Positions 18,421 to 26,573 of a stretch of DNA of 64,000 nucleotides are shown here, piece by piece. The stretch covers positions 372,001 to 436,000 of the forward strand of contig DAMBWF010000001.1 of assembly GCA_032052615.1 (NCBI GenBank), written 5' to 3'. The stretch comes from Pseudomonas_T sp032052615. GTDB lineage: Bacteria > Pseudomonadota > Gammaproteobacteria > Pseudomonadales > Pseudomonadaceae. Each line of letters opens with the position of its first letter. The stretch's first letter is position 1. The translations under genes and the position numbers were made by a program. Below the pieces are notes generated by a model. The model did not search any database. It saw only the letters and a list, made by a program, of their open reading frames with translations, and was not told the DNA's origin.

Positions 18421-18807
18421 TGTTCAAGTTGGGTGAGTATCTGCTTTTTGTCGTAATGGTCAGTTTACTGTTAGGCTCTTCCTGGTTGTATATATGGGTA
18501 TATAGCGAATAAATACCTTGATGAATTCGAGTCCCATTTAACGCGCTCTAAATTGATAGTTAACAATCGCATGCTAATGGGGAATAGCTTTCTCGGGCGA
18601 ATGTATCGTCTTCTTCAAATTTCTTCGTGTCTGAGCATTCGAAACTTCTCAATAAAAAAAGGCCAGCTTGATCCAGATGACTCTACTGAGTTTCCCCAGC
18701 ATCTGGCAAGAAAAATAGTATGGCCAAGCCGATTGATCCTGTTTTTTGGTTTAATAGTGCTCTTCGGTGGAGGATACGGGAAATACTTCAACGGCTATAA
18801 CTTGTGA
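18420..18807 (+). pseudogene. Immunity-like two-TM gene of toxin A1, broken by two 1-bp deletions
   Basis: ATG overlaps the toxin stop. Compared with the intact relative at 20247-20636, one base is missing after the LLLG codons and a second in the YMG codons (GGGG reduced to GGG), so translation stops after about 30 codons. The remaining 84-codon frame (from 18553) keeps the conserved core (MGNSFLGRMYRLLQISSCLS, FSIKKGQLDPDDS) and the second TM. Exactly the same two deletions occur in the copy at 20937-21324, so they are old and not read errors. An internal start could give a fragment lacking TM1. Confidence 0.75.
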
Positions 18808-18880
18808 CCGGGCGATGTCCATTTTCTTCAAGATGTTATAGGGCTTGTCGATTGGGGACGCGAGCAGGAGTGCCGGAAAA
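18805..18880 (+). repeat. Inter-cassette linker, copy 1
   Basis: About 70 bp containing GATGTCCATT…TTCAAGATG…CGATTGGGGACGCGAGCAGG that runs into the head/tail junction sequence. Related copies lie at about 19928-20006, 20632-20705 and, truncated, 21321-21367. Marks the boundary between toxin/immunity cassettes in locus A. Confidence 0.7.
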
Positions 18881-19113
18881 TGAAGTTCACCGAGGCGGGG
18901 CGTTTCGGGGGCGGATTGGCGGGTGGGGCGCTCGGTGCAAAATTAGGTGCAGCGGCAGCGGTGCCTATTTGCACTGCCATTGGCATCGGAACGATGGGGA
19001 CCGGAGGGCTGATATGTGGCATGGTGGTATCCGCTTCCGGTGGCGTCGTTGTCGGAAGTGGTATGAGCGAGTTTGGTGAATTTTTAGGCTCTCTCGTTTA
19101 TGAAGGGAATTAG
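18880..19113 (+). CDS. Headless toxin tail A2
   Basis: 77 aa. Same fold signature as the C-terminus of toxin A1 (KFTEAGRFGGGLAGGALG, then CTAIGIGTMGTGGLIC) but with its own sequence, so a distinct specificity is likely. It begins with ATG where full-length genes have the GTG of KVKF, and AGGAG of the junction lies 9 bp upstream, so it could be translated on its own. More likely it is a silent cassette for exchange. Followed 3 bp later by its putative immunity gene. Confidence 0.6.
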   Translation: MKFTEAGRFGGGLAGGALGAKLGAAAAVPICTAIGIGTMGTGGLICGMVVSASGGVVVGSGMSEFGEFLGSLVYEGN

Positions 19114-19116
19114 ATA

Positions 19117-19506
19117 ATGCCTGAAAAAATAGTATATGCATCAATCACCTGCTTTTTTGTAACGATAGCAGTAGTTGCTTTTTGCTTGGCAGTCTATGTA
19201 TCGATTTGCAAGTTGGATGAGTTAGAAAAATATCTGGGGAATTCGGCAGCCGTCAAAAGAAGTCCGTTGGCTACCAGTAAAGGTTGGTGGGAGCGCCTTT
19301 ATAGAACAGGACAGATAGCTGGAATTTTAATGTTCGAGCGGTATAGCTTGAGGAAAGGTATTCTGGCAATAGAGGACTTGGACAGGCTTCCTGTTAGCCT
19401 GCATCGTTGGGTCACCTGGTCATACGGGGTCTTGGCATTAAACGTCATAATTTTCATGATACTTGTTCAATATGGACGATACCGAGGGTGGGTTGGCGTC
19501 GCTTAG
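19117..19506 (+). CDS. Putative immunity protein A2, two TM segments
   Basis: 129 aa. TM1 about residues 8-30 (ITCFFVTIAVVAFCLAVYVS), a soluble centre with the family pattern (LDELEKYLGNS, RLYRTGQIAGILMFERYSLR, KGILAIEDLDRLP), and TM2 near the C-terminus (GVLALNVIIFMILVQYG). The most divergent member of the group. It follows tail A2 directly and presumably protects against it; the pairing is inference from position. Confidence 0.6.
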   Translation: MPEKIVYASITCFFVTIAVVAFCLAVYVSICKLDELEKYLGNSAAVKRSPLATSKGWWERLYRTGQIAGILMFERYSLRKGILAIEDLDRLPVSLHRWVTWSYGVLALNVIIFMILVQYGRYRGWVGVA

Positions 19507-19584
19507 TGGGTTTTGGTTGAAGTCTGTGAGACGAAAAGTCTGCGGAATAATGCCTAGCGTAGGTGTGGTACTCCTTACTGGTCG

Positions 19585-19931
19585 TCATGGTCAGCGTTCT
19601 CATAGGGTTCTTGTTGACGCTCTAATGGCGTATGTGGCAATCAACTATTTAGACGATTCGAGACGCACCTAAAGCGGCCGAAGCTCGTCATCAGTAACAG
19701 GTTTTTCATGGGCGATAGCATCATGGGTAAACGTATCGTTTGCTTCAGATATCTACCTGTCTGAATCTGCGTGGTTTTCAATGAGAAAGGGTCAGATTGA
19801 TCCAGATGATTCTTCCGAGTTTCCACAGTATTTGGCCGGCAAGGTAGTATGGCCAAGCCGGTTGATCCTGTTTTTCGATTTAATGGTGCTCTTGGGTGGA
19901 GGTATGGGGATACTTCAACGGCTATAACTTG
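19585..19931 (+). pseudogene. Decayed immunity-like gene A3
   Basis: Pieces in different frames read VSVLIGFLLTL, MAYVAINYLDD, SNRFFMGDSIMG, YLLQIS-like sequence, RKGQIDPDDSSEFPQYLAG and KVVWPSRLILFFDLMVLLGG, in the order of the intact immunity proteins. Several frameshifts and stops. No recognisable tail module precedes it (19507-19584 is unassigned). Confidence 0.7.
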
Positions 19932-19942
19932 TAATCGGAGCG

Positions 19943-20263
19943 GTGTCCATTCTTCAAAATGACTATATGGCTTGGCGATTGAGGCGCGAGCAGGGGGGGC
20001 GGAAAGTGAAGTTCACCGAGGCGGGGCGTTTCGGGGGCGGGTTGGCGGGTGGGGCACTTGGGGGATCTGTAGGCCCAACTGCTGGTTATATGTTATGTGG
20101 TGCAATAGGGCTAAGTTCAGTGGGCGTAGGCGGAATAGCCTACATGCTAGTTGTTACAGGGGCAGCCGGATACGCTGGCGGTGAAGTGGGTAGCCGCCTT
20201 GGGGAAGATTTTTTTCTGAAGTTATTTACGAAAAAGGCTATGAGTAATGTTCAGATTGGGTGA
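19943..20263 (+). pseudogene. Headless toxin tail A4, frameshifted at its end
   Basis: Starts in the linker and enters the junction and tail (KVKFTEAGRFGGGLAGGALG, CGAIGLSSVGVGGIAYMLVV). The second motif Cys is Tyr here. A run of seven T at about 20209-20215 shifts the frame: in the adjacent frame the end would read SEVIYEKGYE and stop in a TAATG overlap with the next gene, as in the other cassettes. In the present frame it runs on to 20263 inside the immunity gene. Confidence 0.6.
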
Positions 20264-20636
20264 GTATCTGATTTTTTTCGTAGGGCTGAACTTGCTATTA
20301 GGGTTGTTTTTAGTCGTATATATGGGGTATACATCGGTAAAATATCTCGATGAATTCGAGTCCCACCTCTCGCGCTCCCCTGTGGTGATTAATAATCGAA
20401 TACGCATGGGGAATAGTTTTCTTGGAAGGATGTTTCGTATAAATCAGATTTCTGCTTGCCTGATTTTGCGTAATTTTTCGATAAGGAAGGGTATGCTTAA
20501 TCCAGGTGACTCCTCCGAATTTCCCCCTTATTTGGCAAAAAAAGTTGTATGGCCCACTTGGCTGATTCTGTTCTTCGGGTTGATGTTTTTTCTAGGTGGT
20601 GGGTATGGGCACTACTTCAACGGTTATAAATTGTGA
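20247..20636 (+). CDS. Putative immunity protein A4, two TM segments
   Basis: 129 aa, intact. TM1 (residues 6-29), central domain (KYLDEFESHLSRSPVVINNR, MGNSFLGRMFR, SIRKGMLNPGDSSEFPPYLA) and TM2 (ILFFGLMFFLGGGYGHYFNG). It is the closest intact relative of the broken A1 immunity gene (roughly two thirds identical by eye), so it might cross-protect against toxin A1. The ATG overlaps the native stop frame of tail A4. Confidence 0.65.
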   Translation: MFRLGEYLIFFVGLNLLLGLFLVVYMGYTSVKYLDEFESHLSRSPVVINNRIRMGNSFLGRMFRINQISACLILRNFSIRKGMLNPGDSSEFPPYLAKKVVWPTWLILFFGLMFFLGGGYGHYFNGYKL

Positions 20637-20676
20637 TGGGGCGATGTCCATTCTTCAAATGACTATGGATTGGCGA

Positions 20677-20937
20677 TTGGGACGCGAACAGAGTGCCGGA
20701 AAGTGAAGTTCACCGAGGCGGGGCGTTTCGGGGGCGGATTGGTCGGAGGAGCGCTTGGGGTCTGCAGGTACAATTGTTAGCTCGATAATATGTGGTGCAA
20801 TAGGTTTGAGTTCGCTGGGAATAGGTGGAATAGTATGCGCATTAGTTGTTACGGGTATAGTGTGAACCGCTATTGGCGGTGTGGGTAGGCAAGGTGGGGA
20901 AAGCCTCCGAAATTTTTTATGAAAGGTTTACGAGTGA
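20677..20937 (+). pseudogene. Decayed headless tail A5, near copy of the A1 tail
   Basis: Begins in the linker/junction (GGGACGCGAACAGAGTGCCG) and follows the A1 tail base for base over long stretches (CAATTGTTAGCTCG, TTTGAGTTCGCTGGGAATAG) but with deletions, a premature TGA in place of a TGG-like codon and a shortened end. With the following gene it forms a direct repeat of 18241-18830. Confidence 0.75.
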
Positions 20938-21324
20938 TGTTCAAGTTGGGTGAGTATCTGCTTTTTGTCGTAATGGTCAGTTTACTGTTAGGCTCTTCCT
21001 GGTTGTATATATGGGTATATAGCGAATAAATACCTTGATGAATTCGAGTCCCATTTAACGCGCTCTAAATTGATAGTTAACAATCGCATGCTAATGGGGA
21101 ATAGCTTTCTCGGGCGAATGTATCGTCTTCTTCAAATTTCTTCGTGTCTGAGCATTCGAAACTTCTCAATAAAAAAAGGCCAGCTTGATCCAAATGACTC
21201 TTCTGAATTTCCCCAATATCTTGCAAGAAAAATAGTATGGCCAAGCCGGTTGATCCTGTTTTTCGGTTTAATAGTGCTCTTGGGTGGAGGATATGGGAAA
21301 TACTTCAACGGCTACAACTTGTGA
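20937..21324 (+). pseudogene. Immunity-like gene A5, same two deletions as A1
   Basis: Same length (388 bp) and the same two single-base deletions as 18420-18807, with few substitutions (for example the DPDDSTEF codons are DPNDSSEF here). Followed by a truncated linker that ends at 21367. This is the last member of array A. Confidence 0.75.
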
Positions 21325-21763
21325 CCGGGACGTGTCCATCCTTCAAGATGACTATATGCTTGGCGATGTTGAATGTCATTCAACCTCGCGGTCGGTCTCT
21401 ATCTCTCCCGTCCTCGCTGCGCCTGCCGGATGGAATCGAGCGTCATCTGTCGCGGTTGCACTGGTGAGGTAACGCCAAGTAACGCAGGGAGGGCCGGCTG
21501 TACCTTCGCCTACGTCAGATTCTTTCGGCCTTGGTGATGAAGGAGTTGTTCATCGGGAAACGCGAGTGGATCGGCAGGACTTGCTGGTTTTCCACGGATC
21601 GGAGAGTGGATAACTTGGGTACCGGGATAAGTGAGGCAGTGACCTTCGCCGTTCTGCCGTGCCCGCTTCGGTGCTGCTGAGGTGAGTGGTACGGGAGGGC
21701 GCGGGAGCCGCCCCTATCGCCGGACAGGGCCGCCCGGAGCGGGCGCCCTGCCGGGGCGGACGA
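21325..21763. other. End of locus A and gene-free spacer
   Basis: The truncated linker ends at 21367 and is followed at once by a perfect 17-nt inverted repeat GTTGAATGTCATTCAAC (21368-21384). GC content rises to the genomic level afterwards. No gene, integrase or tRNA recognised in the rest. Confidence 0.5.
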
Positions 21764-22045
21764 TCAGTCCTGGCGGCTGGTGACTTCCAGCAGGTGATAG
21801 CCGAACTGGGTCTTCACCGGGCCTTGCACCACGTTCAGCGGCGCGCTGAAGACCACGGTGTCGAATTCCTTGACCATCTGGCCCGGGCCGAAAGAGCCCA
21901 GGTTGCCGCCGTCGCGGCTGGAGGGGCAGGTGGAGTGCTGCTTTGCCATCTGGGCGAAGTCGGCGCCGCCTTCGATGGCTTGTTTGAGTTCGTTGCACTG
22001 GGCTTCGGTGGCGACCAGGATGTGTCGGGCAGTGGCGCGGGCCAT
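21764..22045 (-). CDS. ppiC: Parvulin-type peptidyl-prolyl cis-trans isomerase
   Basis: 93 aa from ATG 22045, the size of E. coli PpiC (single-domain cytoplasmic parvulin). Motifs ARATARHILVATEAQCNELK, FAQMAKQHSTCPSS, GGNLGSFGPGQMVKEFD and QFGYHLLEVTSR cover the whole PpiC domain, including the active-site Cys and the HILV and YH His. The frame is open further upstream but only this Met agrees with the family. Catalyses proline isomerisation in protein folding. Confidence 0.92.
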   Translation of the reverse strand: MARATARHILVATEAQCNELKQAIEGGADFAQMAKQHSTCPSSRDGGNLGSFGPGQMVKEFDTVVFSAPLNVVQGPVKTQFGYHLLEVTSRQD

Positions 22046-22144
22046 GGGATGACTCCTTGTGAAAGAGGCCGCCGAGCCTACCGGAAACGCCATCGGTTTC
22101 AAGCGCGTCCGTCGCGAACCGGCTTCGCCGTCGAAAACGCCGGG

Positions 22145-23200
22145 CTATTTAGACGACTTGACGATGGCCTTCACGACGCGCGAGGGAATCTGGTAGAGCG
22201 TCTGGTCCTGCCCCCGGCGCCTGAAGACCAGGGTATCCCCCAGGGACCAGACAACCTCGAGGTCCGCCAGGGCGCAGTCTTCCCCGAGGCCGAACAGCCG
22301 GCGCGTGCCCCCGTCGCAGTAGCCGGCATCCAGCACCAGGCGTTCGGCGGTGTAGTGGCCCAGGCCCAGGCGTTGGATGGTTTTCTCCGGCAAGGTCGTC
22401 AGCGTCCCGCTGTAGAACGCAATGAGCATGGCGAAAAAGGCCGTCAGGTGCAGGGCGAAGCTCCAGCCGCCGATGGGCGCCGCCGCGCAGAGGGCGGCGA
22501 TGACGCTCAAGATGACGGTGACGCCGACCAACAGCGGCCATTTGGCCGCGCCTCCCAGGAGTTCGTCGAATCGCGAAGCGGAGTCGGACAAGGTGTAGGC
22601 CATAAAGAGGCTGACCAGCATCAGCGGAACATAGGCGGCGAACCCATAGCGCAGGAAGGCGAAGCGGGGCAGGCCGAAACGCCACTGGAGCAACAGGCCG
22701 CTGAGCAGGCCGACGCCGATCGGGGCGAACTTTATGTACATCGCGTAGCTGGCGGGATCGTTCAGCAGGACCACCAGTTGCAGGAGGGCCAGCAGCATGA
22801 ACGGCAGGAAGAACGGCAGGATCAGCAGCGTCACAGCGAATGAGGTCCGGTCTTCCTCGCGGTAGGGGCGGGCATAGCGCAGCTCTTCCTTGATCGTCCG
22901 GTTTTCCAGGAAGAACGGGTAGATCACCGCGCCCGGCAGGAACAGCAACAGAACGATCGCGCCGATCACCACGACGCCCACCAGCGCCGCGGCCAAGAGC
23001 AGCGAAGAGAACTGGAACAGGTCGAAGCTCGGGTAGAAGCCGTACTGGTAGAAGTAGGCGAGGAAGATCGAGAAGCCGAATAGCGGCGGGAAGACCTTGA
23101 ACATCCAGCCGAAATGGCGTTTGAAGACGCTCTCGGAGGCGGCGATCCAGCGTGTCATCGGGTCTTCTTGGGGGACCTGCCGGTCCACCCAGCCGCTCAT
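22145..23200 (-). CDS. Polytopic membrane protein of unknown function
   Basis: 351 aa from ATG 23200 (alternative ATG 23158). About eight hydrophobic segments, e.g. LLLAAALVGVVVIGAIVLLL and LILPFFLPFMLLALLQLVVL, and a soluble C-terminus of about 85 residues with a Cys pair (AGYCDGG, GEDCALAD). No transporter or enzyme motif recognised. Lies 55 bp downstream of the DUF1003 gene on the same strand and may be co-transcribed. Confidence 0.65.
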   Translation of the reverse strand: MSGWVDRQVPQEDPMTRWIAASESVFKRHFGWMFKVFPPLFGFSIFLAYFYQYGFYPSFDLFQFSSLLLAAALVGVVVIGAIVLLLFLPGAVIYPFFLENRTIKEELRYARPYREEDRTSFAVTLLILPFFLPFMLLALLQLVVLLNDPASYAMYIKFAPIGVGLLSGLLLQWRFGLPRFAFLRYGFAAYVPLMLVSLFMAYTLSDSASRFDELLGGAAKWPLLVGVTVILSVIAALCAAAPIGGWSFALHLTAFFAMLIAFYSGTLTTLPEKTIQRLGLGHYTAERLVLDAGYCDGGTRRLFGLGEDCALADLEVVWSLGDTLVFRRRGQDQTLYQIPSRVVKAIVKSSK

Positions 23201-23255
23201 GTCGTTCCATCCAGGCGAAGGGGCGGCGACAGGCCCGTGGCCGCGTCGGATCCGC

Positions 23256-23789
23256 TCAGTCCCGGGCGGTTGCCGCCGGCAACCGCGCCAGAACCTCGTC
23301 GAGGCGGGCAACGATGAGCTGGTCGATCTTTTCGTGGACCCGCAGGATCTCCAGCTCGGCCCGCAGGTTCACTTCGAAGTCCAGGCTGGCGGCGAGGCGA
23401 TCCTTCGCCGCCTGGCGGTTCTGGCTCATCATGATGACCGGCGCCTGCACCGCCGCCAGGGTCGACAGCATCAGGTTGAGGAAAATGTAGGGGTAGGGGT
23501 CGAAGGCGAGGCCGAAGTGTTGCAGTACGTCGGTATTGAGCAGCATCCAGCCCAGCAGGATCAGCGAGAAGCCGACGATGAAGCCCCAGGAGCCGCCAAT
23601 GGCGGCGACGCGGTCGGCGAGGCGTTCGCCGAAGGTGGCGACCTGGTCGGAGACGTCCGCCGCGTCCCGGGATACCGGGCGGTGCTGGCGGATCTTTTCC
23701 AGCACGTGGCTTTCCTCCGGTTCGAGCAGGTGCAATGGCTTGCCGAGCAGGTGTTGGGCGAGGTATTCCAACGGATGGATCGTACTCAT
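23256..23789 (-). CDS. DUF1003 membrane protein
   Basis: 177 aa. Two TM segments (SWGFIVGFSLILLGWMLLNT and PYIFLNLMLSTLAAVQAPVI) followed by MMSQNRQAAKDRLAASLDFE, the signature of DUF1003, and a cytoplasmic coiled coil (RAELEILRVHEKIDQLI). Function unknown; an inner-membrane protein common in Proteobacteria. Confidence 0.88.
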   Translation of the reverse strand: MSTIHPLEYLAQHLLGKPLHLLEPEESHVLEKIRQHRPVSRDAADVSDQVATFGERLADRVAAIGGSWGFIVGFSLILLGWMLLNTDVLQHFGLAFDPYPYIFLNLMLSTLAAVQAPVIMMSQNRQAAKDRLAASLDFEVNLRAELEILRVHEKIDQLIVARLDEVLARLPAATARD

Positions 23790-23890
23790 GGGGGCTCCTG
23801 TCGAAGGGGGCGTCCGTGCGGTTCGCCCGATCCTGCACTGGGCTGGAGGGGTTTGTCACGCGGCCGCAGGCTGCTTTTCGAGGAGCACAC

Positions 23891-24733
23891 ATGCACCCTA
23901 TCGTCCGTTCGTCCCTGCCGCTGGCCTTGCTGCTGGCCGGCGTCGCCCACGCTTCCGAGGAGGCCCGGTTGATCGAGCGGATCAACGCCCTGCGCGCCGA
24001 GCCGCCCGCCTGCGAGGGGCACCGGCCGGAGCCGGTGGGGCCGTTGTCCACCGACCTGCGCCTGTCCGAGCCGACCCAGACCGACGTGGGGTCGTTGCAG
24101 CAGGCCCTGAGCCAGAACGGCTACCCGGTCTCGGCGCTGCAACTGATCCGCTTGTCCGGCCCGGCGGATGCCGACACGGCCCTGGCGGCCCTGGGGGCGC
24201 GCTTCTGCGGTCCGCTGCTGGCCGCCCGCTACACCGACGTCGGGGTGTCCCGCAGCGGCCAGGAGTGGCGCATCGTGCTGGCCCGGCCGCTGCTGTCGGC
24301 CTCGCTCGGCGACTGGGAGGCGGAAGGGCATGCCGTGCTGGAGGCGGCGAACCGGGCTCGGGCCAGCGCCCGCGCCTGCGGCCAGCGAACCTTTCCCGCC
24401 GCGCCGCCCTTGGCCTGGAGCGCGGCCCTGGCCGAGGCGGCGCGGGCCCACAGCCTGGACATGGCCAACCACGACCGCTTCTCCCACCGGGGTAGCGACG
24501 GCAGCCTGACCGATGAGCGGGTGCTGCGCACCGGCTACACCTGGCACCAGCTCGGCGAGAACATCGCCGCCGGCCAGGACGCGGCCCAGGCCACCGTGGA
24601 CGGCTGGCTGGCCAGCCCGGGCCACTGCGCCAACCTGATGAGCGCCGCCTTCACCGAGATGGGCGCCGCCTACGCGGTCGACCCCAACAGCCAGGCCGGC
24701 ATCTACTGGACCCAAGTGTTCGCCGCGCCCTGA
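23891..24733 (+). CDS. Secreted CAP (SCP/PR1-like) domain protein
   Basis: 280 aa. Signal peptide (residues 1-21, ending AHA), a Cys-containing N-terminal half of about 130 residues, and a C-terminal CAP domain (AEAARAHSLDMANHDRFSHR, GENIAAGQ, GWLASPGHCANLMSAAFTEM) with the conserved His/Glu cavity residues. Four or more Cys suggest disulfides in the periplasm or outside. Role unknown. ATG 23891 has an AGGAG site; the frame is open upstream but without a signal sequence. Confidence 0.85.
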   Translation: MHPIVRSSLPLALLLAGVAHASEEARLIERINALRAEPPACEGHRPEPVGPLSTDLRLSEPTQTDVGSLQQALSQNGYPVSALQLIRLSGPADADTALAALGARFCGPLLAARYTDVGVSRSGQEWRIVLARPLLSASLGDWEAEGHAVLEAANRARASARACGQRTFPAAPPLAWSAALAEAARAHSLDMANHDRFSHRGSDGSLTDERVLRTGYTWHQLGENIAAGQDAAQATVDGWLASPGHCANLMSAAFTEMGAAYAVDPNSQAGIYWTQVFAAP

Positions 24734-25063
24734 GACGCGCTCCGGTTCCCTCGCGATCCGGCGCCGCGTTGCTTCCGTCGCGTCGTTCTTCCATTCCTCA
24801 TCGCGACCGATACGGCGGCCAGTCGAGACCGTCCGCCGACGGCTTTCGGCGTGCCGCTCGCCCATGCCGCGACCCGGTGAAACCGAATGGGAACCGCCGC
24901 CCTGATCATTTCCCACGCCGCGCCCGGCACGGCGGCGGGACAAAGACCCCCACCGACGGTTTCCGGTGGGCCCACGCGCCCACGCCACCAGACAAGCGGG
25001 GCGAACGTTGCCCGGGAAACGGCCCTCCAATTTCAGGAATGCCGCGCACATCAGGAGGAACCG
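24734..25063. repeat. Gene-free stretch with two degenerate units of about 118 bp
   Basis: CCGACGGCTTTCGG (about 24836) and CCGACGGTTTCCGG (about 24952) start two weakly similar segments, each continuing into GTG/CCC/CCATGCC-like sequence. Possibly related to the longer degenerate array at 25783-26500. No gene seen. Confidence 0.3.
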
Positions 25064-25219
25064 ATGGATCAGTCGCGACCCGCGCCGGGCCATCCGGACG
25101 AGGAGCCGGACGTCACCATGACCGACGCCGGGGAAGGAGGGCCGGGGGAAGACCCGGATTTCGATGAGGCGGGCCTGGGTGTGCCGGACGCGCCACGTGA
25201 CGAAGAGGAGAACCCGTGA
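25064..25219 (+). CDS. Small acidic protein, first of a coupled pair
   Basis: 51 aa, very acidic (PDEEPDVTMTDAGEGGPGED), likely disordered. Supported by AGGAGG at 25053-25058, ideally spaced from ATG 25064, and by the overlapping start of a second small gene (TGATG). No family recognised. Confidence 0.5.
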   Translation: MDQSRPAPGHPDEEPDVTMTDAGEGGPGEDPDFDEAGLGVPDAPRDEEENP

Positions 25220-25377
25220 TGAACCCAGCCAACGATCCCCTAGCCGGCGGCCTGACGCCGAAGGACTACGACGAATACGGCGACGAGCCGAACACCGCGC
25301 CGGCCTCGGCCCCGGTCCGTTCGCCCTCCGAAGACCATCATGCCCCGCCGAACGCTGGGGAAAGCCCCCTGGGCTGA
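25219..25377 (+). CDS. Small protein, second of a coupled pair
   Basis: 52 aa; ATG overlaps the stop of the preceding gene and is preceded by GAGGAG. The sequence (DPLAGGLTPKDYDEYGDEPN) is rich in Asp/Glu/Pro and probably disordered. Acidic pairs of this type occur near stress genes in Pseudomonas, but I cannot name the family. A GC-rich inverted repeat (GCGCCGGGC…GCCCGGCGC, 25389-25409) follows without a clear T tract. Confidence 0.5.
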   Translation: MNPANDPLAGGLTPKDYDEYGDEPNTAPASAPVRSPSEDHHAPPNAGESPLG

Positions 25378-25782
25378 TCCTCCGCCCCGCGCCGGGCTCG
25401 CCCGGCGCGCGCGTTCGAATGCCGCCTCGGCCCATCCCTGTTCTTTAGTGGTTATCCATGGACATCGCGAGCGGTGACACATCGAGAGCGGTGACCGAAT
25501 GAGCCGGTCGTGTATGACGCCCCGCCCGGGTCAGCGCTGTCTGTCCCTCGGCTCGTGGTGACCTCTCTTGGATCGCGCTGCCCTGGAGTATCCAGGGCAC
25601 GCCAAGCGTTGCGGTCGCTGCTTTTCCGCTATCCAACCTTCCTGAACGGCACCCCGCGGTCTTGGCGAAGCCTGAGCGCCCGTGGCCGGTCGGCTTACCG
25701 CCTTGCCGATCTTTCTCGATAAGAGTCTTCAAGAGTCTTCCGACCGTGGCAGAGCCATGCGATCGGGCGGCTGGATCATGGG

Positions 25783-26500
25783 CGATTGCGATTCCCGCTC
25801 GGCTCCTATCCCTTTCGTATTCGAGCGCGGCGCCGCCCGTCCGAGGGCGCGATCCCGAACGGACCCCCAAGGGGCGACTGCCGCCAGCCAACGATTTCGG
25901 TTCCCATTCCGCTCGATGCCCGTCCCGCGTCGAACGGCGAACGTCGCCACGGATCGAGGCGGGCGCGCTTTCCCGAACGAGCCTTTGTGTGACGGCTACC
26001 GCGCCGACGATTCCAGTTCCGCCCGCTCGTAGCCATCACCGCATTCGAGTGGGGCGCGCCGCCACGGATCGATGCGGGCGCGACTCCTCGGGCGGGCCTT
26101 GGAGGACGGCTGTCGCCTTGCCCGGCGACTCCGGTTCCCGCTTCGCTCGATGCCTGTTGCCCATTCGAACGGTGCCCGCCTCCACATGGATGGGCGCGCG
26201 GGTTCCGATGGCGGCTGCCGTCTGCCACGATTCCGGTCCCGCCCCGCCCGATGACTGCACCGCGCGTTTCGAAGGCGTCGCCGCATGAGCAGGGACACGT
26301 CCGATCCCGAACGACTCTTGAGCGATGCCTTCCGTCTGCCCGGCGATTCCGGTCCCACCTGCCCGATGCGTGCCCCGCGTTTCGAAGGCGTCCGCCGCAT
26401 GGAGCGGGGAAACACACGATCCCAAAAGGGCTCTTGAACGATGCCTGCCGTCTGCCCGGCGCTTCCGGTTCGCCCCGCTCGATACGCTTCCCGTGCCCCG
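25783..26500. repeat. Degenerate tandem array, unit 102-118 bp, about six copies
   Basis: Anchors of the form CGATTCCGGTTCCC..GCTCGATGCC recur at 25783, 25892, 26008, 26126, 26228, 26344 and 26460, giving spacings of 109, 116, 118, 102, 116 and 116 bp. Within units, TTCGAAGGCG and GATGCCTKCCGTCTGCCCGG recur between the last copies. The repeats explain the many overlapping open frames here on both strands. The full gene-free stretch is 25378-26573; 25378-25782 shows nothing clear. Confidence 0.7.
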
Positions 26501-26573
26501 TGCCCCGTGCGCAGGGCGTCTACCGTCGGGGCAGGGGGAGACTCGGCCGGGCCGTTCGACGCGCCGCCGGGCG

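Noticed and set aside
18553..18807. 84-codon frame as a complete gene
   Set aside because: It begins inside the immunity-like sequence; the upstream part, including TM1, is present in other frames, so it is the tail of a frameshifted gene.
17413..21345. Prophage or bacteriocin-phage remnant
   Set aside because: No integrase, capsid, tail, lysis or phage regulator gene; only the toxin-like head, tails and two-TM genes.
25662..26288. 208-codon frame in the gene-free region
   Set aside because: Lies in the degenerate 115-bp repeats; similar overlapping frames occur on both strands and no ribosome-binding site or family pattern supports it.
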